Shown here: piece by piece, positions 1 to 9,150 of the stretch
How the letters are laid out: every line of letters starts with the position of its first letter
Position numbering within the stretch: the first letter of the stretch is position 1
Assembly (NCBI RefSeq): GCF_037479095.1
Contig: NZ_JBBGZW010000001.1
Location: 4,030,001-4,094,000, forward strand
DNA from: Pantoea nemavictus
GTDB lineage: Bacteria; Pseudomonadota; Gammaproteobacteria; Enterobacterales; Enterobacteriaceae
Direction: 5' to 3'
DNA length: 64,000 nucleotides
The notes under the pieces: generated by a model
What the model saw: the letters and a program-made list of their open reading frames with translations, nothing else
What the model was told of the DNA's origin: nothing
The model's database searches: none
Program-made: the position numbers and the translations under genes

Positions 1-1180
1 TGAGCGAAAAGCCCAGCAGGTAGAGGATGCTGAAGGTACCGACCACCGAAACCGGCACCGCCAGCAGCGGAATGATTGAGGCGCGCCAGGTTTGCAGGAA
101 CAGAATCACCACCAGCACCACCAGTACAATCGCTTCAAACAGCGTTTGCACCACGGCACGAATCGAATCACGCACAAACACGGTCGGATCGTAAGGCGCG
201 GCCCACTGCACATCGTCCGGGAAGCGGGTGGCCAGCTCGGCCATTTTATCGCGCACCGCATTGGAGAGATCGATAGCGTTGGCACCTGGCGCCTGGAAGA
301 TACCGATACCCACCGCATCTTTGTTGTTCAGCTGCGAACGTAACGCATAGCTGCCGGAACCCATCTCGATACGCGCCACGTCACGCAAGCGCACCAGCGT
401 GCCGTCGTCGGCGGTTTTCAGGATGATATTGCCAAACTGCTCTTCGCTTTCCAGCCGGCCCTGCGTGTTAATCGACAGCAGGAAGTCACTCTGTTTCTTC
501 AGCGGTTCTGCACCAAGCTGCCCGGCAGAAACCTGCACGTTCTGCTCCTGCATGGCGCTAACCACATCGGAAGCGGTCAAGCCACGCGCCGCCACCTTAT
601 TGGGGTCGAGCCAGACGCGCATTGCGTACTCACCGGCACCGAAGATCTGAATCTGTCCGACGCCCGGCAGGCGTGCCAGCTCATCTTTCACTTTCAGCGT
701 GGCGTAGTTACGCAAATAGAGTGAATCGTACTTGCCGTGCGGCGAGAACATATGCACTACCAGCGTCAGCGTCGGCGACATCTTCTGCGTGGTGAGGCCC
801 AGTTGTCGCACCTCTTCCGGCAGACGCGCTTCGGCCTGCGCCACGCGGTTCTGCACCTGCACCTGCGCCTGATCCGGATCGGTGCCTGGACGGAAGGTCA
901 CGGTTGTCACCAGGACGCCATCGGAACCGGCCACCGACTTCATGTACATCATGTTTTCCACCCCGTTGATGGCTTCTTCCAGCGGCGTCGCCACGGAATC
1001 AGCAATCACTTTGGGGTTAGCGCCTGGGTACTCGGCGCGCACCTGCACGCTGGGTGGCACCACGTTGGGATATTCACTGATCGGCAGCAGCGGAATGGCG
1101 ATCAGTCCGGTGGTAAAGATCAAAATCGACAGCACCGCGGCGAATATCGGTCGGTCGATAAAAAAGCGGGAGAAATCCAT
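1..1180 (-). CDS. oqxB: RND efflux transporter permease, OqxB family (3' part outside window)
   Basis: Inner-membrane proton-driven drug pump of the HAE1/RND family; with its adaptor and an outer-membrane channel it exports hydrophobic compounds. About 393 N-terminal residues are visible. They start MDFSRFFIDRPIFAAVLSIL (first membrane helix), followed by the porter domain with the EYPGANPKVI and PLEEAINGVENM motifs. They end in the second and third helices with FLQTWRASIIPLLAVPVSVV. The sequence follows Klebsiella OqxB, as I remember it, almost residue for residue, and is closer to OqxB/MexF than to AcrB. It lies 18 nt downstream of the adaptor gene, so the two form one operon. The C-terminal two thirds lie beyond the left edge. 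Family is certain; the OqxB name is likely. Confidence 0.9.
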   Translation of the reverse strand, partial: MDFSRFFIDRPIFAAVLSILIFTTGLIAIPLLPISEYPNVVPPSVQVRAEYPGANPKVIADSVATPLEEAINGVENMMYMKSVAGSDGVLVTTVTFRPGTDPDQAQVQVQNRVAQAEARLPEEVRQLGLTTQKMSPTLTLVVHMFSPHGKYDSLYLRNYATLKVKDELARLPGVGQIQIFGAGEYAMRVWLDPNKVAARGLTASDVVSAMQEQNVQVSAGQLGAEPLKKQSDFLLSINTQGRLESEEQFGNIILKTADDGTLVRLRDVARIEMGSGSYALRSQLNNKDAVGIGIFQAPGANAIDLSNAVRDKMAELATRFPDDVQWAAPYDPTVFVRDSIRAVVQTLFEAIVLVVLVVILFLQTWRASIIPLLAVPVSVVGTFSILYLLGFSL

Positions 1181-1198
1181 AAAAGGCAGTCTCGAAGG

Positions 1199-2353
1199 TT
1201 ATTGAGCGGAGCGCATCGCCACCGGTTGGGCGGTCACCGGCATGCCAGGCATAAAGACTTTCTGTAAGCCATTGACGATCACTTTGTCGCCGGGCTTCAG
1301 ACCCTGCTGCACAATGCGCAGGCCATCGGCTAACTCACCGGCCTGAATATCGCGGCGTTGGGCTTTGCCCTGGGCATCGACCACGTAAACGTACTTGCGA
1401 TCCTGATCGGTCAGCACCGCTTTATCGTCAATTAACAGCGCGGTGAAATCGGCGCTGCCCGGCAGGCGCACGCGCGCAAACAAGCCCGGCGTGAACTGGC
1501 GCTGCTGGTTATCCAGTGAGGCGCGCATGCGGATGGTACCGGTGCTGGCGGTCAGCTGGTTATCGAGAAAATCGACGGTGCCGCGATGCGGGAAACCCTC
1601 TTCGCCGGTCAGCGCCACTTCCACCGGCAGCGATCCGCGATTTTCGCCTTTACGCGCCATTGCCTGATAGTGCAGATAGGTGGCTTCATCCACGTCGAAG
1701 TAGACGTACATGCGATCCTGCGACACTAAGGTGGTCAGCACGCTGGCGCTGTCGCCGGCGGTCACCAGGTTGCCGGTGGTGATCATCGCGCGGCTGGCGC
1801 GACCTTCAATCGGCGCGGTCACGCGGGTGAAATCAAGGTTCAACTGCGCCATATCCACCGCCGCCTGCGCTGACAGCACGCTGGCCTGCGCCTGATTGGC
1901 CGCCGAGCGACGCTGTTCCCACTCTTCACGTGACACGACATTGGTGCCGATCAGCTTATCGGTACGCGCCGATTCACTGCGCGCTAGCGTGGCCTGGCTA
2001 CGTGCGTTGGCGAGCTCCGCCTGCGCCTGCTCAAGCGTGGCGCGATAGGTGCGGTCATCGATGGTGAACAGCACCTGGCCTTTTTTCACCTCATCGCCTT
2101 CGCGATAATTCACCTGATCGATATAGCCGGAGACGCGTGGGCGCAGCTGCACGCTCTGCACCGCTTCGAAGCGGCCGTTGAAGCTATCCCATTGGCTGAC
2201 TTTCTGCTCAACCACCTGCGCGACACTCACTTCGGGCGGCGGCGGCGGGGCGTTTTGCGCCACACCGCGATCGCAACCGGCCAGCAGGCTTCCCAGCAAC
2301 ATCACTCCTGACAGGCTTACTGCCCGACGAACCCCATATGTTTGCAGATGCAT
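1199..2353 (-). CDS. oqxA: RND efflux periplasmic adaptor lipoprotein, OqxA family
   Basis: Membrane-fusion protein of 384 residues that links the RND pump to the outer-membrane channel. The N-terminus is a lipoprotein signal with lipobox LLAGC, putting the acylated cysteine at residue 27. Next come a barrel-sandwich half (QLRPRVSGYIDQVNYREGDE), an alpha-hairpin rich in Ala/Gln/Glu at about residues 95-170, and the second lipoyl half and beta-barrel (VTAPIEGRASRAM). It is the first gene of the oqxAB-type operon, and the divergent rarA-like activator gene starts 293 bp away. The operator-like inverted repeats between them are listed separately. The MexE/OqxA assignment rests on the partner gene. 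Confidence 0.88.
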   Translation of the reverse strand: MHLQTYGVRRAVSLSGVMLLGSLLAGCDRGVAQNAPPPPPEVSVAQVVEQKVSQWDSFNGRFEAVQSVQLRPRVSGYIDQVNYREGDEVKKGQVLFTIDDRTYRATLEQAQAELANARSQATLARSESARTDKLIGTNVVSREEWEQRRSAANQAQASVLSAQAAVDMAQLNLDFTRVTAPIEGRASRAMITTGNLVTAGDSASVLTTLVSQDRMYVYFDVDEATYLHYQAMARKGENRGSLPVEVALTGEEGFPHRGTVDFLDNQLTASTGTIRMRASLDNQQRQFTPGLFARVRLPGSADFTALLIDDKAVLTDQDRKYVYVVDAQGKAQRRDIQAGELADGLRIVQQGLKPGDKVIVNGLQKVFMPGMPVTAQPVAMRSAQ

Positions 2354-2415
2354 TGTTGTTATTCCGCTTAGGTGAAAAAGAAAGGAGACGTACGAAAAAT
2401 CTGCAACTTTGAAGA

Positions 2416-2568
2416 TTGCATTAAAACGCGATGAGTGTAGGCTTGTGCAAACTGCAACTGCAAGAATATCTGATACACTTTATGTGCGGTTTTGATCATT
2501 GCGTTGCAAAGCGATCAAAGCCCCTACGCGCTGTGCGGCATTTAATGCAATAATAAAACTTGCATTAA
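2416..2568. promoter_or_regulatory. Divergent oqxA/rarA promoter region with two inverted repeats
   Basis: This intergenic stretch holds a perfect inverted repeat, TTAATGCAA (2542-2550), 9 nt, TTGCATTAA (2560-2568). A third copy of TTGCATTAA lies at 2416-2424. A second inverted repeat, TTTGATC (2491-2497) and GATCAAA (2513-2519), lies between them. Their position between the efflux operon and the activator suggests operators, but the binding protein cannot be named from the sequence. Confidence 0.5.
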
Positions 2569-2646
2569 CTGGCATCATCAGTCACCCTTAAAGTGTAATT
2601 GCAACTGATACTGATACTGTTCGCAGAGGCGACGGGAGAGAATGGG

Positions 2647-2994
2647 ATGATGAGCGACGCATTTATTCACGATCTGATCGACTGGATTGATAACAACATT
2701 GAAGCACGTCTGGATCTGGACACCGTAGCGGGGCGCGCCGGTTATTCGAAGTGGCACCTGCAGCGTATGTTCAAAGAGCACACTGGCTATCCGCTGGGTG
2801 AATACATTCGTAACAAAAAATTGAAAAAATCGGCTGATCGACTGACCACCAGCAATGAACCGATTCTCAATGTGGCGATCTCACTCGGTTTCGACTCGCA
2901 GCAGTCGTTTAACCGCAGCTTCAAACGTCAATATGGCGTAGCGCCGGGAGCATGGCGTCGTCACGCCGCGCCAACCGCCAGCGCGATGCAGTAA
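2647..2994 (+). CDS. rarA: AraC/XylS-family activator, RarA/RamA/SoxS-like
   Basis: Stand-alone two-HTH DNA-binding protein of 115 residues with no ligand domain, the size of SoxS, RamA and RarA. HTH1 covers LDTVAGRAGYSKWHLQRMF and HTH2 covers ILNVAISLGFDSQQSFNRSF; both match the SoxS/RamA pattern. The chosen start is the ATG at 2647, because GGGAG lies 8 nt upstream; the open frame extends back to 2599 without a ribosome site. In Klebsiella, rarA lies divergent to oqxAB exactly as here, which is the reason for preferring RarA over RamA or SoxS. It probably activates the efflux operon and other mar/sox-type genes. A hairpin (GGGCCAGC/GCTGGCCC, about 3006-3024) follows without a T-tract. Confidence 0.75.
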   Translation: MMSDAFIHDLIDWIDNNIEARLDLDTVAGRAGYSKWHLQRMFKEHTGYPLGEYIRNKKLKKSADRLTTSNEPILNVAISLGFDSQQSFNRSFKRQYGVAPGAWRRHAAPTASAMQ

Positions 2995-3095
2995 CACCCC
3001 GCCAGGGCCAGCCTTGCTGGCCCGCGTTACTCTCCGTTATAAATTCTGCGTTTTAAATCTGCTACTATCGTCGTCCTGTCTTTCAGGATGTCACC

Positions 3096-3530
3096 ATGTC
3101 AAAAAAACTCTGGATTGCCTTAATTCTGATCCTCGCCGCGCTGTGGCTTGGGTTAAAACCGCATTTGTCCGACAAATGGGCCAACAGCCACCCCGATATT
3201 TCGCAGCTCACCGATGCCAACACCGTGGCGCGCTGGGTGCAGCAGCACCAGCGATTGCCCGATCTGTATCTCACCAAAAATGAGGCGCGTCGCCAGGGCT
3301 GGAACCCGAGCAAAGGCAATTTGTGTGAGGTGTTACCGGGTCGCGCGATTGGCGGCGATCGCTTCAGCAACCGTGAAAGAAGGCTGCCGATGCAGGCGGG
3401 CAGGCAGTGGTATGAAGCCGATGTGAATTACGATTGCGGTCACCGCGATGCCGATCGTCTGCTTTACTCATCCGATGGCCTGATTTTCCTCACTACCGAT
3501 CACTATCGCAGCTTCAAACAGGTGCCTTAA
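3096..3530 (+). CDS. Barnase-type guanyl-specific ribonuclease with N-terminal membrane segment
   Basis: Secreted or membrane-anchored endoribonuclease of 144 residues. A hydrophobic segment at residues 5-20 (LWIALILILAALWLGL) is followed by a complete microbial RNase domain of barnase type. All barnase catalytic positions are recognisable: Lys61 in LTKNEA, Arg93 in FSNRE, Glu107 in YEADVNY, Arg121 in DADRLLYSS and His136 in TTDHYRSF. Two cysteines (77 and 114), absent from Bacillus barnase, might form a disulfide. The barstar-like inhibitor gene follows after 2 nt. The function as RNase is well supported; whether it is exported, tethered or a competition toxin is not shown. Confidence 0.9.
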   Translation: MSKKLWIALILILAALWLGLKPHLSDKWANSHPDISQLTDANTVARWVQQHQRLPDLYLTKNEARRQGWNPSKGNLCEVLPGRAIGGDRFSNRERRLPMQAGRQWYEADVNYDCGHRDADRLLYSSDGLIFLTTDHYRSFKQVP

Positions 3531-3532
3531 CC

Positions 3533-3805
3533 ATGTTGACGCTCCATTTTGACTTTCAAAGCTTGCCGGATCGCCAGGCGTTTTACTGCGCGCTGGTGCA
3601 GCAAAGCGCCTGCCCGATGGATTTCGGCAACAACCTTGATGCGCTGTGGGATTGGCTGACCGGCGGCATGGCGCTGCCGGCGACCCTCTATTTAACGCAT
3701 GCCGATCACGCCAGCCACAGCGCCGAATTCGCGCCGTTGCTGGCGCTACTGGAAGAGGCGCAGCAGCAGTTAGCGGGCGAGCTGCACCTGATACGTGAGG
3801 CGTAG
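3533..3805 (+). CDS. Barstar-family ribonuclease inhibitor
   Basis: Cytoplasmic inhibitor of 90 residues that should bind and mask the active site of the barnase homologue encoded 2 nt upstream. The signature NNLDALWDWLTG contains Asp36 and Asp40, equivalent to barstar Asp35 and Asp39, the residues that contact the nuclease. The ATG at 3533 is chosen because the longer open frame lies inside the nuclease gene. The 3' end lies 1 nt from the stop codon of the convergent srfC. E. coli YhcO is a related barstar. Confidence 0.88.
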   Translation: MLTLHFDFQSLPDRQAFYCALVQQSACPMDFGNNLDALWDWLTGGMALPATLYLTHADHASHSAEFAPLLALLEEAQQQLAGELHLIREA

Positions 3806-3806
3806 A

Positions 3807-6179
3807 TTACGCATGCAGCGGCAGCAGCAAAATTGCCAGCATCTGTCGCGCATTCGCCGGCAGATCGCCGCCGCCGGTATAACCGTTGTTCTCGACAATC
3901 ACCGAATTTAACCCCACCAGCCAGTCATAGATGTAGTAAGCCGTATGATTAGCAGGGGCGGCTGACAGCCGCGTTAAACGCTGTCCCGGCGAGAAGCTGA
4001 CGCTCGGTGCCGGCGGACGGGCGAAAATTGTCTGACCGCGATTGACGCGACTCTCCGGACGCTCACTCTCTGGACGCTGCAAAAAGCCCAGCCAGGCGAC
4101 AAAATCACCCAGCACCGTCATGGCGCGTGAAACCTGACGATCGGTACGCGCTTCGTGCGCGCTGGCCTGCGCATCGGGTTCATTGAGCGCCGTTTGCAGC
4201 TTGCTGAGCATTTTCAGACGGAAGCTGGCGGTGATCAGCTCCTCTATCAGCATCTCCAGCGTGGGTTTATCGACGTTGAGCAGCGCCAGCAGGCTGCGGC
4301 TCTCCGGCAGCTGACGCAAATGCTCCAGCCACAAAGCAAATACCTGCTGTGGGAACTGCTGATCGCGCTGGCCACCCGCACTGCGCGGCTCAGCGGCGGC
4401 GACCGGTTCATCTTTGAACAGATCAAACTCGAAGCCGATACCAAAATAGCTCTGCTCGGCGGCAGCAGTTTTGCTGCTGTGCTGGCTAACGTTGCTGCTG
4501 CTCTGGCTCAGCCAAAGCTGACGCACCGCTTCGCGTGACGGCTGCAAACGCTCCAGCAGTTCGCCGTGTAAACCGGTGCGATGTTGCAAACATTTCAGCA
4601 GCGTATCGGCGATCGTCTGCTTGCGTGCCGCCTGTTCCGGCGTAGCGCTGGATTCGGTCCACGGCTGTAAACGCTCCACCAGCTTCTGCTGCAGGGCGCT
4701 AAGCTGCTGAGCCAGGCGATCGCGGCGCGCCTCCGGCTGCATCTCATCCTGCAGCCAGCTGCCCATGCGATCGACACCGGCACGATCCAGCGCCAGCATC
4801 GAGCCCCAGCTCTGTCCCGGCTGACCAATCTGCCGTTGTACCGCTTCATCCGCGTTAATCTGCTGCTGCTGATAGCGCGCGTCATGCGGCGTGATCGCCC
4901 AAATCAGACGCGGTTTTTCGCCGCTGGCCGCGACGGTTTGATGCATGTGCCACTCGCGCAGCGCGCTGGCGGCGACATCGGTGTCCTGACGCTGGCTGGC
5001 TGCGGTACAAATCAGCATAAGATCGATGCCCTGACGCGCGGCGTACAGGCCTGGCAGCAGCGCGCGTTTCTGTTCCAGCAGGGCGGCGCGCAGCGGATCG
5101 CGCTGGCGCAGCTGCGCCAGCTCTTCCTGCTGGGCGCGGTCGGCTGGCGTGCCCGGCGCGGGCAGCTCCAGCATATCGGCGTCATCGTACAACGCCTGGC
5201 GCGGCGTGGAGCTGAGCGGCAGAGTGATTTCCAGCGTCAGCAGCGCGAGTAAACCTAACGGCACCTGCTGCGCTTTACCCACGCGATTGGCGACCATCGG
5301 GCACACTTCGATCATCTCTTGCCCATCGGCATCATGACTGATCAGTTTTTCTGCCGGTAGCGTGGCGTCATCGACCAGCAGGCTGAGCGGCGCTAACACG
5401 CGCGGCGCGTGACGCAGTTGATGACGCAAATGCATCAGGCTGCGCAGGCTTTCATTCAGGGCGTTTTGGCCTGGCCACAGCAACGCAAACAGCTGCACGC
5501 GGTCGTCAACGTTGAGCCACGGCGCCAGCGCCACGGCCTGCGGCCAGAAGTGACGATCGAGTATTTCGGCGTGACGATGGTGGCGACGGCTCCACGCCCA
5601 CAGCGTGATCAGCGCGTCGCTATCCAGGCCAGGCTGCGCCTCATCCTGACGATGGCGCTGCAAACGCTGCAGCGCGGCGTCGATGTGCGCGCTATCGGGC
5701 TGATCTTCCGTTTTGGCGCTGGCCAGCATCAAACGAATCAGCTCCACTTCGCTCAGCAGCGTCATCTCCAGCGGCCAGGCGTTGGATTGCGTTTCACGCT
5801 GGTGGCTGAAGCGGGTGGCAATGGCGAAATCGAGATTGCCCGGATTGATGTGCTGGAAATAGTTCAGGACTTTATCGCCGAGGCGCGCAATCAGCTGACC
5901 CTGCGCATCGCCAACCATTTCACTCAGCAGCCAGGCTTTGCCCGCCTGCGATTGGCCAAACAGCGCCAGCGTGACCGGGCGCGCCAGTTGACGCGCCAGC
6001 GCATGGCTTTCCACACGTGCGCGGCGCAGTTGCAGCGTCAGCGTCTCGGCTTCCATCGCCAGTCGTGGCGCATGCGCCTGATGGGTTTCCACCCAATTCA
6101 GCGCACCGTCCAGCGTTTCCTGCATCAGGCTGAGACGTTTGGCGGGCGTAACCGGCGTAGCTTTTTTGGCAGTTCTCAT
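3807..6179 (-). CDS. srfC: SrfC family protein (putative virulence-associated protein)
   Basis: Large protein of 790 residues matching the enterobacterial SrfC family, third gene of srfABC. Near residue 75 it has a P-loop-like segment, ALFGQSQAGKAWLL, with Ala in place of the usual Ser/Thr after the lysine. That suggests a nucleotide-binding or dynamin-like fold, but this is inference. The remainder is Gln/Leu/Arg-rich and predicted mainly helical; no signal peptide or membrane helix is seen. The start overlaps the srfB stop by 4 nt, indicating translational coupling. Biochemical function is not established, and the virulence label comes from SsrB-regulated genes in Salmonella. Confidence 0.85.
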   Translation of the reverse strand: MRTAKKATPVTPAKRLSLMQETLDGALNWVETHQAHAPRLAMEAETLTLQLRRARVESHALARQLARPVTLALFGQSQAGKAWLLSEMVGDAQGQLIARLGDKVLNYFQHINPGNLDFAIATRFSHQRETQSNAWPLEMTLLSEVELIRLMLASAKTEDQPDSAHIDAALQRLQRHRQDEAQPGLDSDALITLWAWSRRHHRHAEILDRHFWPQAVALAPWLNVDDRVQLFALLWPGQNALNESLRSLMHLRHQLRHAPRVLAPLSLLVDDATLPAEKLISHDADGQEMIEVCPMVANRVGKAQQVPLGLLALLTLEITLPLSSTPRQALYDDADMLELPAPGTPADRAQQEELAQLRQRDPLRAALLEQKRALLPGLYAARQGIDLMLICTAASQRQDTDVAASALREWHMHQTVAASGEKPRLIWAITPHDARYQQQQINADEAVQRQIGQPGQSWGSMLALDRAGVDRMGSWLQDEMQPEARRDRLAQQLSALQQKLVERLQPWTESSATPEQAARKQTIADTLLKCLQHRTGLHGELLERLQPSREAVRQLWLSQSSSNVSQHSSKTAAAEQSYFGIGFEFDLFKDEPVAAAEPRSAGGQRDQQFPQQVFALWLEHLRQLPESRSLLALLNVDKPTLEMLIEELITASFRLKMLSKLQTALNEPDAQASAHEARTDRQVSRAMTVLGDFVAWLGFLQRPESERPESRVNRGQTIFARPPAPSVSFSPGQRLTRLSAAPANHTAYYIYDWLVGLNSVIVENNGYTGGGDLPANARQMLAILLLPLHA

Positions 6180-9148
6180 CGTTTACAGACGCTCCCGCTG
6201 TCGATCCAATATTGCGCATTTGCGTTACCGGTGGCCGAAAGCGTATTCAGTTTCAGACTCAGCTGTTCCAGCGGCACGCGCGTGCCGTCATCCATCCGCG
6301 CATCGCTTAGCACTAAGCGTTCCGGCCCCAAATTATCTGGCCCAGGCTGCACCGCCAGCTTAATGCGCAGCACGCTTTCCCCGGCCACCTGACGCGCCAG
6401 CGTCGGGTCGACAATGCTCAGGCTGTAGAGCGGCGAGGCCGGCCAGCGATCGTTCTCCAGCTGGCGGAAGCCGAGGCAGACGTTGCCGCGGATGCGGAAG
6501 CTGCTCTTGCGATCCAGCGCAAAACTGCTGCTGTCGAGATCGATTTCGCTGTAGCACAGGTTGTCGTCGCTCAGCGCAGTGGTTTCATCCAGCACGCCGA
6601 GATAGCGGATGGTGGAGTAAGGTTCGAAATCACCGGCGCGGAACCAGAAGCTGCTTAGGCGCAGATCGAGCGCCAGCAGGCATAACATTGCACCGACGGC
6701 GGCGGTCGATTTCGGGTTATCAATGCGGCCCTGTTTATTAAACGGATACCAATCGCTGGTGTGGTAGCCCTCCAGCGACAAAATACGGCTGCCCGGCAGC
6801 GGTTGCAGATGGCGCACCAGCGCCTGAATGCCCGGGAAGCGTGACGGACGACCGGTCAGCAGCAACACATCGCACTGATACAGCGACACCACTTCGCACA
6901 TTGCGCGCAGCGCCGGAATGATCGCCATACGGTGCTGCAGGAACTCGCCGTGCAGCTGCGTCATGCTTACCACCAGCGGCACCTCCAGCAGATCGAAACG
7001 GCTGTCGCCGCCGAGGGTGCGCTGAATTTCTCCGTTCACAAACGCCAGCACGCTGCTGGCCGGTTTTTGCGGCACCAGCTCGCCGAACAACGCATTGATT
7101 TCGCTGTGGCTGTCGAGCGGATCCCAGTTCTCGTACTGCTCCAGCACCGCCTGCGCCAGCGGGATAAACAGCTGCAGCGTCACCTGCTGACGCAGCGTGG
7201 CCTGACCGTCCATGCGGCTGTCATGGCCGAACAGCTTGTTCATCAGCGGCTCTGCCAGCGTCAAACCGGCTTTCTGCAAACTGTGCTGCAGCGCGGGCAG
7301 AATCCACAGCTGAATCACATCCAGCAGGATGTCGTCGCCCGCCACTTTAAAACCTTCACGGAACAGTAAGCGCGGAGTGATTTTGACGTTGTTGCCCTGG
7401 CCGTCATCAAGACGATATTGGGTAATGGCGAGATCGGTGGTGCCGCCGCCGATATCAATCGACGCGATACGCAGGCTCTTGCCCGGGACTTCATCGGCTT
7501 CACGCGGGCGATCCGGACGCGCCATGCTGCTGAAGAAATCCTCCGCGCGACCGGCAAAGTTGACCTGGGTTTCGTTGAACAGCCAAACCATTTGACCGCA
7601 GGTGGCTTCGTCCCACTCCATCTGTACATCCGGCACCGGGCGCAGGCTTTTTGCCTGGCTGGCGGCCGAGAAATCCTCCTCTGCCGGATGCCAGCCTTCG
7701 GCCTTCCATACCAGCGCGATGGCTTCCTGCATGCGGCGGCGGAAAATTTCCCGCTCCGGCTTCGGCATGGCGGACGGCAGCGTCAAAATCACGTGACGCA
7801 GCTGGCGCGGCGCCTGGCTTTGCGGCATGCGCTGACGCTGCGCCACGCTGTTCATCTGCATCATCGCCTGCGCCAACAACTCGCACAGCATAAAGGTCAT
7901 CAATGAACTGCGGCTGTAGCTGGCCGAGAATACCGGCAGACGTTCGTCTTCCGCCAGCGCGTGCAGCGGCTGGCCTTCATCATTGATCAACAGGGTAAAC
8001 GGCAGCGCGGTGGCCTGCGGCTCATCGCTGCTGCCGTTAGCGTTGAAGCGCCAACCGGGCTGATAGCGCGCTTCATCCCATAGATAGCGGCGCGGGCTGG
8101 ATAAGCCGGTGCTGCCTTCGGTACCGGCACGCAGCAGCGCCAGGCGGCTGGCTTCACGTCCGACGCGCGTCAGTGACGGCCACATAAAGGCGTTTTCACG
8201 GCCGCTCTCCAGTGAGAAGTTGGCCTTGCCGAAACGGGTTTCAGCAAACTCCAGGCGGCTGTCGAACAGTTCGTTGTAAACCTGATGCGGTTCGGAGAGA
8301 TCGCGCAGCTGCAGCTCATAGGTCTGGCGCAGACCGCTGCTCTCTTCGGCATGATCTTCCACCAGAATGCCGCAGGTGTGCGAGTTGCCCACATCAAGAA
8401 TGATGTCGACGTTAACCGCCGGGGTTTGGTGGGACGCCGCCTGAATGGTGATTTCGGCCAGATCGAGCTGTTCGCCCAGTAGCTCCAGCAGATTGAGATA
8501 GTGCGCCTGATATTCGAATTCGCGCAGCGCCTGATTCAGCTCCTGCTCGCGGCGTGACTCCAGCGCATGCACCTGCTGACTAAAGGTCTCACGCAGCCAG
8601 CCATCAACCCAGGTATGATCGAGAAATTCACCCAGTTCATAGTTGTGCCAGGCGAGGGCGAAACTAACGCCGTTCTGCGCATCGGCCTTGCTTAAACCGT
8701 GCTGCTCGCCGCCATCCTGTTCGGAAACAATGCGGGTATCGAAGGCGAGGGTGATGCGATGGGTGTTGCCGGCCGCATCGGGTTGGTTCAGCGCGGCCAG
8801 ATGCAGACGCGCCCAGTTGTCTGGGCCGCCAATAAAACGGCGTCCGCTGGTGCAGCGCAGCACCGGCAGCGGCAGCCACTGCTGGGCCAGCAGTTTCAGT
8901 GAGTCGGCTAGCGCAATATCCGACTCCGGACGCACCACTTCTGCCGCGCCGCCATCTTCCGGATAAAGCAGGAACTTACCGCTGTTGCCATCGACATTCA
9001 GGCGCAGCAGCGGGCCATTAGCCGTCTGACGCACGAACTGACGGCGCGCCTGTAACGCAGGCAAACGCAAACCGAAATCAAGAAACTGTACACCGCTATC
9101 TTCAATCAGCGTGATTTTCTGTTTGTCATCGATGAGGGGAGCCAACAT
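6176..9148 (-). CDS. srfB: SrfB family protein with actin/Hsp70-like ATPase motifs
   Basis: Protein of 990 residues of the SrfB family. Two segments look like the phosphate-binding motifs of the actin/Hsp70 fold: DIILDVGNSHTCGILVED in the first third and IASIDIGGGTTDLAITQY in the middle. This implies an ATPase that cycles with a partner. It lies between srfA (2-nt gap) and srfC (4-nt overlap), so the three proteins are probably made together. No signal sequence or transmembrane segment is visible. The family is recognised; the cellular role is unknown. Confidence 0.88.
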   Translation of the reverse strand: MLAPLIDDKQKITLIEDSGVQFLDFGLRLPALQARRQFVRQTANGPLLRLNVDGNSGKFLLYPEDGGAAEVVRPESDIALADSLKLLAQQWLPLPVLRCTSGRRFIGGPDNWARLHLAALNQPDAAGNTHRITLAFDTRIVSEQDGGEQHGLSKADAQNGVSFALAWHNYELGEFLDHTWVDGWLRETFSQQVHALESRREQELNQALREFEYQAHYLNLLELLGEQLDLAEITIQAASHQTPAVNVDIILDVGNSHTCGILVEDHAEESSGLRQTYELQLRDLSEPHQVYNELFDSRLEFAETRFGKANFSLESGRENAFMWPSLTRVGREASRLALLRAGTEGSTGLSSPRRYLWDEARYQPGWRFNANGSSDEPQATALPFTLLINDEGQPLHALAEDERLPVFSASYSRSSLMTFMLCELLAQAMMQMNSVAQRQRMPQSQAPRQLRHVILTLPSAMPKPEREIFRRRMQEAIALVWKAEGWHPAEEDFSAASQAKSLRPVPDVQMEWDEATCGQMVWLFNETQVNFAGRAEDFFSSMARPDRPREADEVPGKSLRIASIDIGGGTTDLAITQYRLDDGQGNNVKITPRLLFREGFKVAGDDILLDVIQLWILPALQHSLQKAGLTLAEPLMNKLFGHDSRMDGQATLRQQVTLQLFIPLAQAVLEQYENWDPLDSHSEINALFGELVPQKPASSVLAFVNGEIQRTLGGDSRFDLLEVPLVVSMTQLHGEFLQHRMAIIPALRAMCEVVSLYQCDVLLLTGRPSRFPGIQALVRHLQPLPGSRILSLEGYHTSDWYPFNKQGRIDNPKSTAAVGAMLCLLALDLRLSSFWFRAGDFEPYSTIRYLGVLDETTALSDDNLCYSEIDLDSSSFALDRKSSFRIRGNVCLGFRQLENDRWPASPLYSLSIVDPTLARQVAGESVLRIKLAVQPGPDNLGPERLVLSDARMDDGTRVPLEQLSLKLNTLSATGNANAQYWIDSGSVCKR

Positions 9149-9150
9149 GT

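Noticed and set aside
737..1267. 176-codon plus-strand frame rich in His/Arg
   Set aside because: Lies antisense to oqxB and oqxA, has no family signature, and its composition is that of a shadow frame of a GC-rich gene.
5409..6392. 327-codon plus-strand frame
   Set aside because: Antisense to srfC and the end of srfB; Gln/Arg-rich shadow with no ribosome site or domain.
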